Positions 35,042-42,754 are shown, counted from the first letter of the stretch. The stretch is 64,000 bases of DNA from Paracoccus sp. TOH (GCF_030388245.1 NZ_CP098362.1:558001-622000); one strand, 5' to 3'. Numbers and translations are program-made. The notes: generated by a model from the sequence alone, not told the origin.

Positions 35042-35758
35042 TCAACCACCCGACCGCGCCGCCATCTTGGCGATGGTGCGACGAAGATGATCGGGCAGCC
35101 TGGTCTGATACACGTCGGCCGCGCCGTCGAAGAAGCCCAGGCGCGGATCATAGGTCGGCATGGCACGCGTGAAGTGTAGCACCTTGCTGATGGTGCCATC
35201 GGCCTCGCGCTTCCATATCCCTGCCGACAGCCGGCTTTCAGCCTGCGGCACGAAGAAGCCGGCCCGCTTGCGGTTTCGCTTGCGCGAGGCCTTCGTGGTG
35301 TTCGCCGTCGTATCCCGCTGTGCCTGCACCGCAGACAGCACGCGGTTGCGTTCGCCTGTGTCCCAGTTGCCATAAGCGTTGAGCTTGGCCCCGCTCGCCG
35401 GTGTGACGGCGGTGATGATCCCGTCATAGGCGAGACGCGCATCCAGAAGACCCTCGAGGCCGGTCCGGCTGCGGGCGCCGCCGCTTTCCTGCACCTTCAG
35501 GAAATGCCGCCGCCCCACCGATGGCCGCTCCATGACCTCGGCCGTCAGGTTGTCAGGCCGCGCCCCCTTCACCGTGAAGGCGTTCTTGGTGAACGGCGTC
35601 GGCCGGTCGAAAACCTCATCCATCCGGCCCTGCACATGGGCGAGAACATCCCGCGCCGTATCGTTCAGCGCCCATGACCCGGCGATCCGCACCTGGCGAC
35701 CCGAAAGCCGGGACAGATGCGCCTGCATCTCCCAATCATTGAGGGTGAGCTTCAGCAC
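35042..35758 (-). CDS. gpZ-like minor tail / virion morphogenesis protein
   Basis: 238 residues, basic. AGSWALNDTARDVLAHVQGR near the N-terminus, a cluster RKRNRKRAGFFVPQAESRLS near 160-180, then ISKVLHFTRAMPTYDPRLGF follow the layout of lambda gpZ (AL..TA helix, basic segment, W..G..... loop). In lambda gpZ is encoded in the joining cluster; here it lies upstream of the terminase genes, separated by the putative cos region. The assignment is moderate. Confidence 0.55.
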   Translation of the reverse strand: MLKLTLNDWEMQAHLSRLSGRQVRIAGSWALNDTARDVLAHVQGRMDEVFDRPTPFTKNAFTVKGARPDNLTAEVMERPSVGRRHFLKVQESGGARSRTGLEGLLDARLAYDGIITAVTPASGAKLNAYGNWDTGERNRVLSAVQAQRDTTANTTKASRKRNRKRAGFFVPQAESRLSAGIWKREADGTISKVLHFTRAMPTYDPRLGFFDGAADVYQTRLPDHLRRTIAKMAARSGG

Positions 35759-35834
35759 GGCATGCCTCTCACAACATTTATTAACGGAACGGGCAAATGC
35801 TGATCACGTTGGATCCCGTGGTAAGGAGGAAACA

Positions 35835-36131
35835 ATGGATCACGAAAATCATGTCCGCTTGTCCGAAGACGAGCTTACCGATGCCGTGTTGACTGGCGCC
35901 ACGATCTACGGCCCATTCGACGATACCATCGGCACCGTTGCCCACCTTCATGGGATGGGCCCTGATGCACAGGTCATTGTCGATGTCGGTGGCTTCCTCG
36001 GTATCGGCTCAAAACCCGTCGCAGTGCCCGTGCGCGATCTCGACTTCATGCGCGACGAAGGCGGGAGCGTCCACGCCGTGACCCAATGGACCAAGGACCA
36101 ACTCAAGGAAATGCCCGAGCATCAACACTGA
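35835..36131 (+). CDS. PRC-barrel domain protein
   Basis: 98 residues after an excellent site AAGGAGGAAACA. Residues about 18-75 form a PRC-barrel: DAVLTGATIYGPFDDTIGTV, QVIVDVGGFLGIGSKPVAVP. Bacterial PRC-barrel proteins of this size are linked to stress or surface attachment. It forms a plus-strand pair with the YciF-like gene 95 bp downstream. Opposite orientation to the late genes and host-type functions suggest a cargo cassette. Confidence 0.8.
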   Translation: MDHENHVRLSEDELTDAVLTGATIYGPFDDTIGTVAHLHGMGPDAQVIVDVGGFLGIGSKPVAVPVRDLDFMRDEGGSVHAVTQWTKDQLKEMPEHQH

Positions 36132-36226
36132 TGCCTGGAAACAGATCCGAACCAACGTCGCCCGCAGGAGTTATCCGGCGGGCGACGTTCTGTCCCGACA
36201 TTCAAACCCGAAAGTAGGAGAACCAG

Positions 36227-36718
36227 ATGAAGACCCTCAGCGATGCCTTTGAACATACATTGCAAGACATCTACTGGGCGGAGAACGCCCTTGCCAAGGC
36301 GCTCCCCAAGGTCTCGAAATCGGCCAACAACGCCGAATTGAAGACGCTGATCGACAGCCACCTGAAAGAGACGAAGGGCCACATCAAGACACTCGAGGCC
36401 GTGTTCAAATCGATAGGCCAAGAGGCCAAGGGCGAGAAATGCGACGCCATGGACGGTCTGCTGAAGGAAGCCGATGGTCTGATCGAGGAGGCATCCGGTC
36501 ACGCCCTTGATGTCTCCCTGATCGGCGCGGCCCAGGCAGTCGAACATTACGAGATCGCTCGTTATGGCACCCTCCGGGAATGGGCCAAGGTCTTGGGCCA
36601 TGATGAAGCCCACGATCTCCTCACGTCGATCCTGGACGAAGAGAAGGCCGCTAATTCCAAGCTGACAGCGCTCGCGGTCATGGCCGTGAACAAAGCCGGT
36701 AAGAACGGCAAGAAGTGA
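36227..36718 (+). CDS. YciE/YciF-family ferritin-like protein (DUF892)
   Basis: 163 residues, all helical: LSDAFEHTLQDIYWAENALA at the start, KTLIDSHLKETKGHIKTLEA and QAVEHYEIARYGTLREWAKV, with Glu and His at the four-helix-bundle metal positions (E19, H44-E48 region, E114-H115, E118). The family is induced by stress and some members are ferroxidases. A GTAGGAG site precedes the ATG. It is the second gene of the cassette and ends before a long hairpin at 36735. Confidence 0.85.
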   Translation: MKTLSDAFEHTLQDIYWAENALAKALPKVSKSANNAELKTLIDSHLKETKGHIKTLEAVFKSIGQEAKGEKCDAMDGLLKEADGLIEEASGHALDVSLIGAAQAVEHYEIARYGTLREWAKVLGHDEAHDLLTSILDEEKAANSKLTALAVMAVNKAGKNGKK

Positions 36719-36734
36719 CCGCCAGAAACGAGAA

Positions 36735-36764
36735 GCGCCCGAGAGGATTTTTTCCTCCGGGCGC
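36735..36764. terminator. Long hairpin between convergent genes
   Basis: GCGCCCG / CGGGCGC (36735-36741, 36758-36764) extended by GAGGA / TCCTC across a T-rich loop, with one bulged A. It lies 17 bp after the yciF-like stop and 42 bp before the end of the convergent minus gene. It may terminate both ways; T-tails are weak. Confidence 0.5.
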
Positions 36765-36805
36765 AGGTGTGGTGACGGCAGAATGTCAAGGAAGCCAGGG
36801 GGAAG

Positions 36806-37447
36806 TCAAGCGCTATTCCACGGAGAGAGATCAGGCAGCCCGTCCACCAGCCTGATGGCGGTGAAGCCACTGCACCAGGACAGCTCCGACAGCAGGTGCA
36901 GCAACGCGCCATACCAAGCCAGATACACGCGCCGACGCTTGGCCAGAACGGCAGCCGTTCCGGTATCGCTGATGGGGCAAATCACCGGGCGATAGGTCTT
37001 CGTCCTGCCGCGCCTATCCCGGAAGGTGACAGCATCGAGCTTGCGTGTGCTGGCAAGCCATTCCCCTGCATCCGTCATATCCCAGCCGCACGGCACGATG
37101 CCGCGCCGTTCATCCTCTCGCCAATCCGGCACCCGCCGTGCCCGGGCACATTCCGCAACCAGCAGCGCCATGCCCCTGCCGCCGACGCCGATCGGCAGCG
37201 CCTCGACCGCCGCCGCGATGATCTGGGCATCGGGATGCGGATCGCTGGTACCGCCGCCATCGACCCGGCAACCCAGTTCGCGCTGCCGCCGCAGGATCCA
37301 GATGTTGTCGACACCGGGGCGGTCGAACTCATGCGCCCCGGTCTCGTCGAAGTCGATCCGGGCATGCTCGACGGCAAACGCCCATTCCAGCGCCTGCTGG
37401 ATCGTCATCTCGCGCACCATCGCGCGACGTGGCCACATAGCGTTCAT
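36806..37447 (-). CDS. Phage protein of unknown function at the Q position
   Basis: 213 residues from ATG 37447, which overlaps the upstream stop (ATGA). Features: MTIQQALEWAFAVEHARIDF, DNIWILRRQRELGCRVDGGG, and a basic VTFRDRRGRTKTYRPVICP. It is the last gene of the early-left operon before the late genes, where lambda encodes antiterminator Q, but I see no zinc finger or known Q family. Confidence 0.6.
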   Translation of the reverse strand: MNAMWPRRAMVREMTIQQALEWAFAVEHARIDFDETGAHEFDRPGVDNIWILRRQRELGCRVDGGGTSDPHPDAQIIAAAVEALPIGVGGRGMALLVAECARARRVPDWREDERRGIVPCGWDMTDAGEWLASTRKLDAVTFRDRRGRTKTYRPVICPISDTGTAAVLAKRRRVYLAWYGALLHLLSELSWCSGFTAIRLVDGLPDLSPWNSA

Positions 37448-38016
37448 GCCGCCTGCCCTTCCGCGATTTCCCAGCACCGCCGGATCGCAGCCAGGCGCTG
37501 ATCCCGCCAGTCCCGGTCTGCCGGCGCGAGTTCACCCTCTCTGGCAAAGCGCGCATCCAGATCGTGCAACCGTCGCAGAGCGGGGCCTGCGCCCTCGCGA
37601 ATGGTCTTGAGCGTCCACCCGCCCGGCCAACGCCGCGTCTTGCGCAACTCGGCCAGAAGTTCGGGCGCCCAGCCCTCGGCCAGTGCTGTCTGCCCGCAGG
37701 CATGGGCGAAGACCGCCCTGATCAAGGGCGACGCGCCGTCGCCCGGTGGCTGGATGTCCGCCGCCCAAGACAGAATCAGGTTGGAGATCGGAAAGCGGTC
37801 GCGATCCTTTCCGCCCGGATTGGCGGCCACCTGCTCTTCCAGCGCCATCAGGCTGGCCTCTGACATATAGGCCAACCGAGCGCACATATCCCTGACCATT
37901 TCGTCAAAGCCCGCAACGGTCAGCGTCGTCGGCTTCGCCAGCCCTCTTTTCTTCAGCGGCTCGACCAGAAACCGCATCACCCGCTTTTCGCCTTGGGCCT
38001 GTTCCTCGCCATTCAT
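37444..38016 (-). CDS. Phage protein of unknown function
   Basis: 190 residues from ATG 38016 (the frame is open further upstream). It is helical and charged: VMRFLVEPLKKRGLAKPTTL, EMVRDMCARLAYMSEASLMA, PADRDWRDQRLAAIRRCWEI. It is conserved in appearance with replication-region genes of Rhodobacterales prophages but not recognised by family. It overlaps the next gene by 4 bp. Confidence 0.6.
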   Translation of the reverse strand: MNGEEQAQGEKRVMRFLVEPLKKRGLAKPTTLTVAGFDEMVRDMCARLAYMSEASLMALEEQVAANPGGKDRDRFPISNLILSWAADIQPPGDGASPLIRAVFAHACGQTALAEGWAPELLAELRKTRRWPGGWTLKTIREGAGPALRRLHDLDARFAREGELAPADRDWRDQRLAAIRRCWEIAEGQAA

Positions 38017-38087
38017 CCCAGCACCTCTTTTCCCCAGCATGCCGACTTATCCACAAGCCACACCGGTCGAAGTCCGGACTCGGCATT

Positions 38088-38233
38088 ATCTTTCTCTTTT
38101 CTTTCTCTTCTCTTTTCAGAACGGAATGTTTCGGAGCGAAAACGGCCGGAAATCGGCGCAGACCATTCCCATTCCTTCCGAATTCCTTCCGGTTTCCTTC
38201 CAGTTCTTTCCGAGTTCCTTCCAAATTCTTTCC
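38088..38233. repeat. Pyrimidine tract and six 11-bp iterons, candidate phage origin
   Basis: TTCCTTCC or TTCTTTCC starts at 38172, 38183, 38194, 38204, 38215 and 38226: six units with period 11 (once 10), one helical turn. A 29-base C/T tract (38088-38116) precedes them. They lie directly downstream of the replication-type gene at 38255-38884. Phased iterons plus a helically asymmetric strand are typical of initiator binding sites. Confidence 0.6.
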
Positions 38234-38254
38234 GGCGGAAGAAACCGGACGAAA

Positions 38255-38884
38255 TCAGCCGTCCCCGCGCAGGGCCTCCAGCTCCATCTGTTCCATGGCC
38301 TGCCGCACCACATTCGGCCGACGCTGCTTGGTGCCGAAGTGATCGAGCAGATACTGATCGAGGCGAACGACATAGGCATCGTCCTCGGACATCTGCCTGC
38401 TGCCGCCAGCGCGGATGATCTGGTTCGGCAACTGCCCGAGCCGCTTGCGCTCCCGGTCGGCAGCGAGCTTGTCCTCGTACTCCTCTTTCAGGCCGAGCGC
38501 GGATTTCACCACCTCCAGCACCACCGGATGAAAGAGCCTGACCTGGCCGTTATCACAGATGCACTTCTGCCATTTGTAGAGCGGCGGCACCTCGCGCGCG
38601 CTCAACTGGCGCCACCTGTCGAGGGGCACGTCAACCGCGTTTGCCAATAGGCGCTCATCCGTCGGCAGGGTGCCAACCGGCGACTGTTCCTGCGCGGCGC
38701 AGAAAAGGTCGAGGGCGACCGCACGCACGTCGTGATCGGCCAGGCTGCGGAAATCGCTGTTCATCCAGCGCCGGTAGTTGAACATCATGAAGAAATGGCT
38801 GTCGAGCCGCACGGATGACGGGATCGGGTATTCCGGCAGGTCATCCGTCGCGACCAAGCCGATCTGGCGCGGCAGCGCGTTCAT
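38255..38884 (-). CDS. Replication-type phage protein (DUF1376-like)
   Basis: 209 residues. Core: SSVRLDSHFFMMFNYRRWMN, LADHDVRAVALDLFCAAQEQ, TLPTDERLLANAVDVPLDRW. The D..F..D.R.....ALD......SPVG.LP.D...LA.......W pattern resembles DUF1376-type proteins next to phage replication genes; initiator function is not proven. A charged C-terminus includes YEDKLAADRERKRLGQL. Its 3' end faces the iterons. It overlaps the DUF6378 gene by 4 bp. Confidence 0.65.
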   Translation of the reverse strand: MNALPRQIGLVATDDLPEYPIPSSVRLDSHFFMMFNYRRWMNSDFRSLADHDVRAVALDLFCAAQEQSPVGTLPTDERLLANAVDVPLDRWRQLSAREVPPLYKWQKCICDNGQVRLFHPVVLEVVKSALGLKEEYEDKLAADRERKRLGQLPNQIIRAGGSRQMSEDDAYVVRLDQYLLDHFGTKQRRPNVVRQAMEQMELEALRGDG

Positions 38885-39168
38885 GCCACACCGCCTTCCG
38901 TCGCGATCTCGCCGCCGAGGGCAGCAAAACCAGCGATATCGACCCAGCTGTCGACGTGACTGGGATTGGTCGACGCCCGCACCAGCTTCACGGCGATCAT
39001 GAAGGCCGCGACATCCTCCGCACCGCGCGGGCGGTCACCGCGCGCTTGGTCGAGCGCGGCCCAGACCTGGGCGATAGCGTCGAAACTGACCCGCGCGCTG
39101 CCATAGGCCTCAGCCCGGTCGTGGATGATGCAGAAACCTGCGTCATCAAGGATTTTGCTGCGGATCAC
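38881..39168 (-). CDS. DUF6378-like phage protein
   Basis: 95 residues. FDAIAQVWAALDQARGDRPR, AAFMIAVKLVRASTNPSHVD then SWVDIAGFAALGGEI follow the DUF6378 pattern (metabolic MazG-like helical proteins common in phages, with DVA.FM..LK..R and H.DS..D.AGYAAL). Enzymatic role unknown. The stop/start overlap (ATGA) shows tight coupling in the operon. Confidence 0.7.
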   Translation of the reverse strand: MIRSKILDDAGFCIIHDRAEAYGSARVSFDAIAQVWAALDQARGDRPRGAEDVAAFMIAVKLVRASTNPSHVDSWVDIAGFAALGGEIATEGGVA

Positions 39169-39347
39169 GTTATTTCCCTTTCGATCCGTTGATATTTCGG
39201 CCGGGCCGCGACGTTGGCGGCAAGCCGCCTAAGATCGTCGTGAGCCTCGGCCGGTGTCAGCGCCAGAAGATCCGCGAGGAATTCGCGAATGCCCTCGCGG
39301 GCGCCGGCGCGGAATGCGTTCTCGTGGCGGATGCGATTGCGGGTCAC
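39165..39347 (-). CDS. Small phage protein, unknown
   Basis: 60 residues, helical and charged (NAFRAGAREGIREFLADLLA, then EAHDDLRRLAANVAARPKYQ). It overlaps genes on both sides by 4 bp. No family recognised. Confidence 0.5.
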   Translation of the reverse strand: MTRNRIRHENAFRAGAREGIREFLADLLALTPAEAHDDLRRLAANVAARPKYQRIEREIT

Positions 39348-39568
39348 AGCAGCACCCCTTGATGCAGGCTCTGGCCATCCTCGCGGTTCATGAACCGGAA
39401 AGCCGGCTCACCGCCCCGCCAGGCCCGATCCTCGCCGCGACGGACCTCGACACGCGGCCGGACGTGGACCGGGGCCTCAGGCATCAGCGGCAGCGGCAGC
39501 GGCTCTTTGACAGTCGCGCCCTGGCCGCTGATGGCCCGGAAAAGCGGCTTGGCGGCCGGCGCGGTCAC
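39344..39568 (-). CDS. Small phage protein, unknown, GTG start
   Basis: 74 residues starting GTG at 39568, chosen because GGAGG lies 8 nt upstream and GTGA overlaps the preceding stop. Pro-rich and basic (KEPLPLPLMPEAPVHVRPRV), ending in FMNREDGQSLHQG. No family recognised. Confidence 0.5.
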   Translation of the reverse strand: MTAPAAKPLFRAISGQGATVKEPLPLPLMPEAPVHVRPRVEVRRGEDRAWRGGEPAFRFMNREDGQSLHQGVLL

Positions 39569-39780
39569 TGGCACTGCCTCCACTTTAGCCCGGTCAGAAC
39601 CTCGGCACACTCGGCCCGGATCAGTAGGTCCCGACCCATGTCACCGATGTGCCGGCCCGCCTTCAGGCCAGCAATGGCAGCGGCAAACAGCAAGACTGAA
39701 GAAGCGATATCCGCATCGCCATCACATTGGGCGATCACCTGATCGGCGATGGCCAGCGATCCGGGGCAATGATGCGTCAT
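39565..39780 (-). CDS. Small phage protein, unknown
   Basis: 71 residues from ATG 39780 (a GTG nine codons upstream is possible). It has a hydrophobic helix SSVLLFAAAIAGLKAGRHIG and a Cys/Leu-rich C-terminus. First gene after the hicAB interruption in the leftward operon. No family recognised. Confidence 0.5.
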   Translation of the reverse strand: MTHHCPGSLAIADQVIAQCDGDADIASSVLLFAAAIAGLKAGRHIGDMGRDLLIRAECAEVLTGLKWRQCQ

Positions 39781-39950
39781 GCCACCATCTCCCCATGCCT
39801 TATCCACAGCATATCCCGATGGACGCTCTGCCGGATTGTGTCAGAAACTAGGGATTGCAGGACGACTCGCGCCAACGAGTCGCCCTGCGAGTGAAGCCGC
39901 TGCACTCGCACAGACAGCGGCACCACAGCAGCCACGTGGAAGGAAAAACC

Positions 39951-40190
39951 ATGGCTACTTACTACCACCCGGTAACGGGTGTCTTGCTGAACCACATCAC
40001 GGTCCAGCGCTCCAACTTGGGCTGGCTGGAACGGGAGACCGCTCGCCTGTTGCGCCGAGACGGCCTCTCCCAGCAGCAGATCGCCGCCAAGCTCGGCACG
40101 AACCAGGGCCGCGTCAACGAAGCACTCGCCGACGACGATGACGACGGCGAAGGAAGCTCGGGGGCCAGCGGCCAAGCTTCGCTGTTCTGA
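39951..40190 (+). CDS. Small helix-turn-helix protein, unknown
   Basis: 79 residues after GGAAGGAAAAACC. MATYYHPVTGVLLNHITVQR, then a homeodomain-like helix-turn-helix (LLRRDGLSQQQIAAKLGTNQ) and an acidic tail DDDDDGEGS. It is plus-strand, 280 bp upstream of hicA, outside the leftward operon. It may regulate or be separate cargo. Confidence 0.55.
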   Translation: MATYYHPVTGVLLNHITVQRSNLGWLERETARLLRRDGLSQQQIAAKLGTNQGRVNEALADDDDDGEGSSGASGQASLF

Positions 40191-40390
40191 AACCTGACCG
40201 GGCGGACAGGAAGGGAAACCTTTCGGCCAATCATCCCCACGCTTCATCTTGCCGCAATCTCGCGGCCAGACGACGACTTCAGACAGCCGGTGGTATTGCT
40301 GCGAATACTTTCGTCCAGCCAGCCCGGCACTCCCCCCTGAAGTGTAGAGGCCAACGAAGACCTCCAGCGCCAGCGCGCCGGCCCCTGAAA

Positions 40391-40454
40391 ATTGTGTATC
40401 ATAAAACACAATCGCCTTGCATTGTCCGACGCTGTTGTGTATCACTATACACAA
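40391..40454 (+). promoter_or_regulatory. hicAB promoter with twin operator palindromes
   Basis: ATTGTGT / ACACAAT (40391-40412) and the perfect TTGTGTAT-CACT-ATACACAA (40435-40454). The second overlaps the likely -10 TATCAC (40440-40445), which lies 17 bp from TTGCAT (40417-40422). The two dyads share the TTGTGT half-site and are centred 43 bp apart (four turns), suiting cooperative binding or looping by HicB. Confidence 0.7.
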
Positions 40455-40469
40455 GAAAGAGGGGCGGAA

Positions 40470-40658
40470 ATGGAACGCAACAGCCGGAAGCTGATCAAGA
40501 TGCTGGAAGCGGACGGTTGGGTCCGGGTCGCGGTCAAGGGCGATCACTGGCAGTTCAAGCACCCGGAGAAGCCCGGCCGCGTGACCGTTCCGCACCCGAA
40601 CAAGGACATCAAACCCGGCACAGTCATGTCGATCTATCGACAGGCCGGATGGCGCTGA
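40470..40658 (+). CDS. hicA: HicA toxin
   Basis: 62 residues from ATG 40470 after AGAGGGGCGGAA. It has the dsRBD-like HicA fold: SRKLIKMLEADGWVRVAVKG then GDHWQFKHPEKPGRVTVPHP with the conserved catalytic His (GDHWQF) and a final IKPGTVMSIYRQAGW. HicA is an mRNA interferase. It is followed 12 bp later by hicB, the usual toxin-first order. Confidence 0.9.
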   Translation: MERNSRKLIKMLEADGWVRVAVKGDHWQFKHPEKPGRVTVPHPNKDIKPGTVMSIYRQAGWR

Positions 40659-40670
40659 AAGGAGACCAGC

Positions 40671-41078
40671 ATGCGTTACGTCGCTTTCCTGCATACTGAC
40701 GAAGCCGGCGGCTTCGGCATCAGCTTCCCCGATTTCCCCGGCGCCATCTCTGACGGCGATACGGTCGAGCAGGCCATCCAGCGCGGTGAGCAGGCGCTGG
40801 CCTTCCACGTCCAGGGCATGCGCGAGGACGGCCTCGACGTCCCTGCCCCCCGCAGCGTTGACGATATCCTGACCGATCCCGCCCTTGCCGAATGGCGCGC
40901 AGGGGCGCAGATCGCCCATGTCGCCCTGATCCTGGACCGCGGATCGCCCAAGCGGGTGAACATTTCCCTGGACCCGGGTCTTCTGGATGCCATCGACGCT
41001 GAGGCGGCGCGGCGCGGCATGACGCGCAGCGCGTTCCTGTCCTCGGCGGCACGGGCGGAGATCCATGCGGCGCACTGA
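40671..41078 (+). CDS. hicB: HicB antitoxin
   Basis: 135 residues. N-terminal HicB barrel MRYVAFLHTDEAGGFGISFP then DFPGAISDGDTVEQAIQRGE binds the toxin; the C-terminal ribbon-helix-helix (SPKRVNISLDPGLLDAIDAE then AARRGMTRSAFL) binds the operators upstream of hicA. Start preceded by AAAGGAG. The pair lies on the plus strand, interrupting the leftward early operon, so it is likely expressed in the lysogen and may stabilise the prophage. Confidence 0.9.
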   Translation: MRYVAFLHTDEAGGFGISFPDFPGAISDGDTVEQAIQRGEQALAFHVQGMREDGLDVPAPRSVDDILTDPALAEWRAGAQIAHVALILDRGSPKRVNISLDPGLLDAIDAEAARRGMTRSAFLSSAARAEIHAAH

Positions 41079-41116
41079 CAAAGGCGCCGCTTCCGGCCAG
41101 GAGTAGCGGGCGCCGC

Positions 41117-41620
41117 TCATGCCGCCGCCTCGCGCTCGGCCAGGACCTCATCCCGGCACTGCCGAATGGTCTCGATCACCGCCTCGACATCGACACGACG
41201 CCCGGCGGCGCGAGGCAGGGAAACCACCAGCGCAACCCGAGGAGCGGTTTCCGGGCGCGGATCGGCAAGATCGACCTCGACCCCTGGCACCTCCTCCAGC
41301 CTGACGCGCTGCTTCGCCCCGTCGCCTTCCATGGTCCGGACCCGGCGATCACGGCCCACGAAGCGCAGATGGCCGTGCCGGTGCATGTGATGCCGGATGC
41401 AGCCCTCGCTCACGCCCAGCCGAACCGCCGCGTCCGTATAACTCGCGGCGGTGCTGCCGTCCGGCATGGCGATGGGATCGGGCGCCGGCTTTTCCAGCCG
41501 CGACAGGTCGCCATGAACGCGCATGTGCTTGTGGACGGTCTGAACCGTCACGCCCAAAGCTTCGGCCGCCTCGCGGGCGCTGTCATATCCGGGAATCTCG
41601 ATCTTGCGCGGCGGGCTCAT
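41117..41620 (-). CDS. Phage helix-turn-helix protein, unknown
   Basis: 167 residues with two helix-turn-helix-like segments: SAREAAEALGVTVQTVHKHM (about 14-33) and SYTDAAVRLGVSEGCIRHHM (about 60-79). The C-terminal third is beta/charged. It overlaps the upstream gene by 4 bp. It could regulate early transcription or act in replication. Confidence 0.6.
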   Translation of the reverse strand: MSPPRKIEIPGYDSAREAAEALGVTVQTVHKHMRVHGDLSRLEKPAPDPIAMPDGSTAASYTDAAVRLGVSEGCIRHHMHRHGHLRFVGRDRRVRTMEGDGAKQRVRLEEVPGVEVDLADPRPETAPRVALVVSLPRAAGRRVDVEAVIETIRQCRDEVLAEREAAA

Positions 41621-42039
41621 GCGGCGTTCTCCGCAGCGATCGGCTTGATGCCCGCGAGGATCGTGCCCTCGGGATAGGATCGCAGCCCACGCAAGCCCGC
41701 CGCCTTCGCATCGACGGCCCGGATGACATGGCTGACCAGCCCCGAGGTCGGACTGTCGATGGTGACCTGAAATTTACGCAGGAGGGGCGGAGCTGCGCGC
41801 CCGCTCTGGTTGTCGGTTTGCCCCCGTTCCTGCGCCATTTTCCGTTCGCGCGCCTTGCGGACCGCCCGATATACCCCGTTCGCCGAGATCCCGAGCGCCT
41901 CGGCGACCATGCGGTAGGAGCGACCCTCACCAAGCCTTGCCAAGACCCAGTCGTCACGCTCAACAAGCAGCGAGGGGGAGACATTGCTGGGCAGGGGCCC
42001 GCACAGATGCTTTGGCGCCTTGAGAACCGTATCGGTCAT
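41617..42039 (-). CDS. Phage helix-turn-helix protein, unknown
   Basis: 140 residues from ATG 42039, which overlaps the stop of the 50-residue gene; the frame extends further but without a ribosome-binding site. The helix-turn-helix GRSYRMVAEALGISANGVYR lies at about 43-62, followed by a basic stretch ARERKMAQERG. Function unknown. Confidence 0.6.
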   Translation of the reverse strand: MTDTVLKAPKHLCGPLPSNVSPSLLVERDDWVLARLGEGRSYRMVAEALGISANGVYRAVRKARERKMAQERGQTDNQSGRAAPPLLRKFQVTIDSPTSGLVSHVIRAVDAKAAGLRGLRSYPEGTILAGIKPIAAENAA

Positions 42040-42188
42040 TGCTTCCGTGCCCCCTTGATCCTGTGGAAAAACTTTTCCGATTGCGCTGTGAACCGATCGG
42101 CCGCGGCGGCGGACTCTCCCGCCAGCCGCAGAGCCCGCCGGCGGCGGGCCTCGTAATATCGCTGGGCGATGCGCCACCAGATCCGCAT
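42036..42188 (-). CDS. Small basic phage protein, unknown
   Basis: 50 residues, MRIWWRIAQRYYEARRRRAL then AGESAAAADRFTAQSEKFFH. Start overlaps the preceding stop (TAATG) and its own stop overlaps the next start (ATGA), so it is translated as part of a chain. Confidence 0.5.
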   Translation of the reverse strand: MRIWWRIAQRYYEARRRRALRLAGESAAAADRFTAQSEKFFHRIKGARKQ

Positions 42189-42457
42189 TACTGCACCTCC
42201 GGATCGATGACCTGGAACACCGCTTCGGCACCGACCAGGGCGATGACCTTCAGCACATAGCGAAAATGAGGGGCGTTCTCGCGGCGCAGCCAGTTGCGCA
42301 CGGTGCGCGACGTCACCGGCCGGCTGTCCGAGGTCAGCACGCTGGCCGCGATCTCTGCCAGCTCGTTCTCCGACCGCGCCTCCGGGAACGCGCGCCACAG
42401 AAGGCCGGCGAACCAGGCGCGCTCGGCCTCCTCGCCACCGCATTTTCGGAAAGACAT
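42188..42457 (-). CDS. Phage regulator-like helix-turn-helix protein
   Basis: 89 residues from ATG 42457. The segment ELAEIAASVLTSDSRPVTSR then TVRNWLRRENAPHFRYVLKV reads as a helix-turn-helix DNA-binding domain. As second gene of the Cro-led operon it occupies the position of lambda cII, but sequence similarity to CII is not evident. Confidence 0.55.
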   Translation of the reverse strand: MSFRKCGGEEAERAWFAGLLWRAFPEARSENELAEIAASVLTSDSRPVTSRTVRNWLRRENAPHFRYVLKVIALVGAEAVFQVIDPEVQ

Positions 42458-42537
42458 TTCAGATAATCCTGTGCTGTTGTGTCCCCGTGCAGAAGGACGA
42501 TCACCAGAACGGAAAGAGGGCGTGGGATGATGAACAG

Positions 42538-42747
42538 TCATGCCGCGTCCTCGGAGGTGGAAGCGATGGGGTTCAATGCTACGAAGCGGCGGAAACGGTT
42601 GAGATCCTCTCCGCCCCGCGCCAAACGAGCCCTAAGCCGTTCGGCAAACTTCGCATTGTTAAAGGCGCGCTGACAAATCGTGGACTCCTTGAGCCCGGAC
42701 GCAGCCGCGTATGCCTCTATCTCAGCAATGATGATGTTCGGGTCCAT
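42538..42747 (-). CDS. Cro-like protein
   Basis: 69 residues from ATG 42747; an upstream in-frame start would lie within its own operators. Helices: MDPNIIIAEIEAYAAASGLK, ESTICQRAFNNAKFAERLRA, then GGEDLNRFRRFVALNP. The layout (EIEAYA...GL..ST.....N..F..RL) matches small Cro-type regulators of alphaproteobacterial prophages. It is divergent from the repressor gene across three operators. The predicted -10 (42755-42760) is so close that the mRNA may be leaderless. Confidence 0.65.
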   Translation of the reverse strand: MDPNIIIAEIEAYAAASGLKESTICQRAFNNAKFAERLRARLARGGEDLNRFRRFVALNPIASTSEDAA

Positions 42748-42754
42748 GCCGCAA

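Noticed and set aside
39777..41120. 447-codon minus-strand ORF over hicAB
   Set aside because: Antisense to the well-supported hicA and hicB genes and the 39951 gene; low-quality composition.
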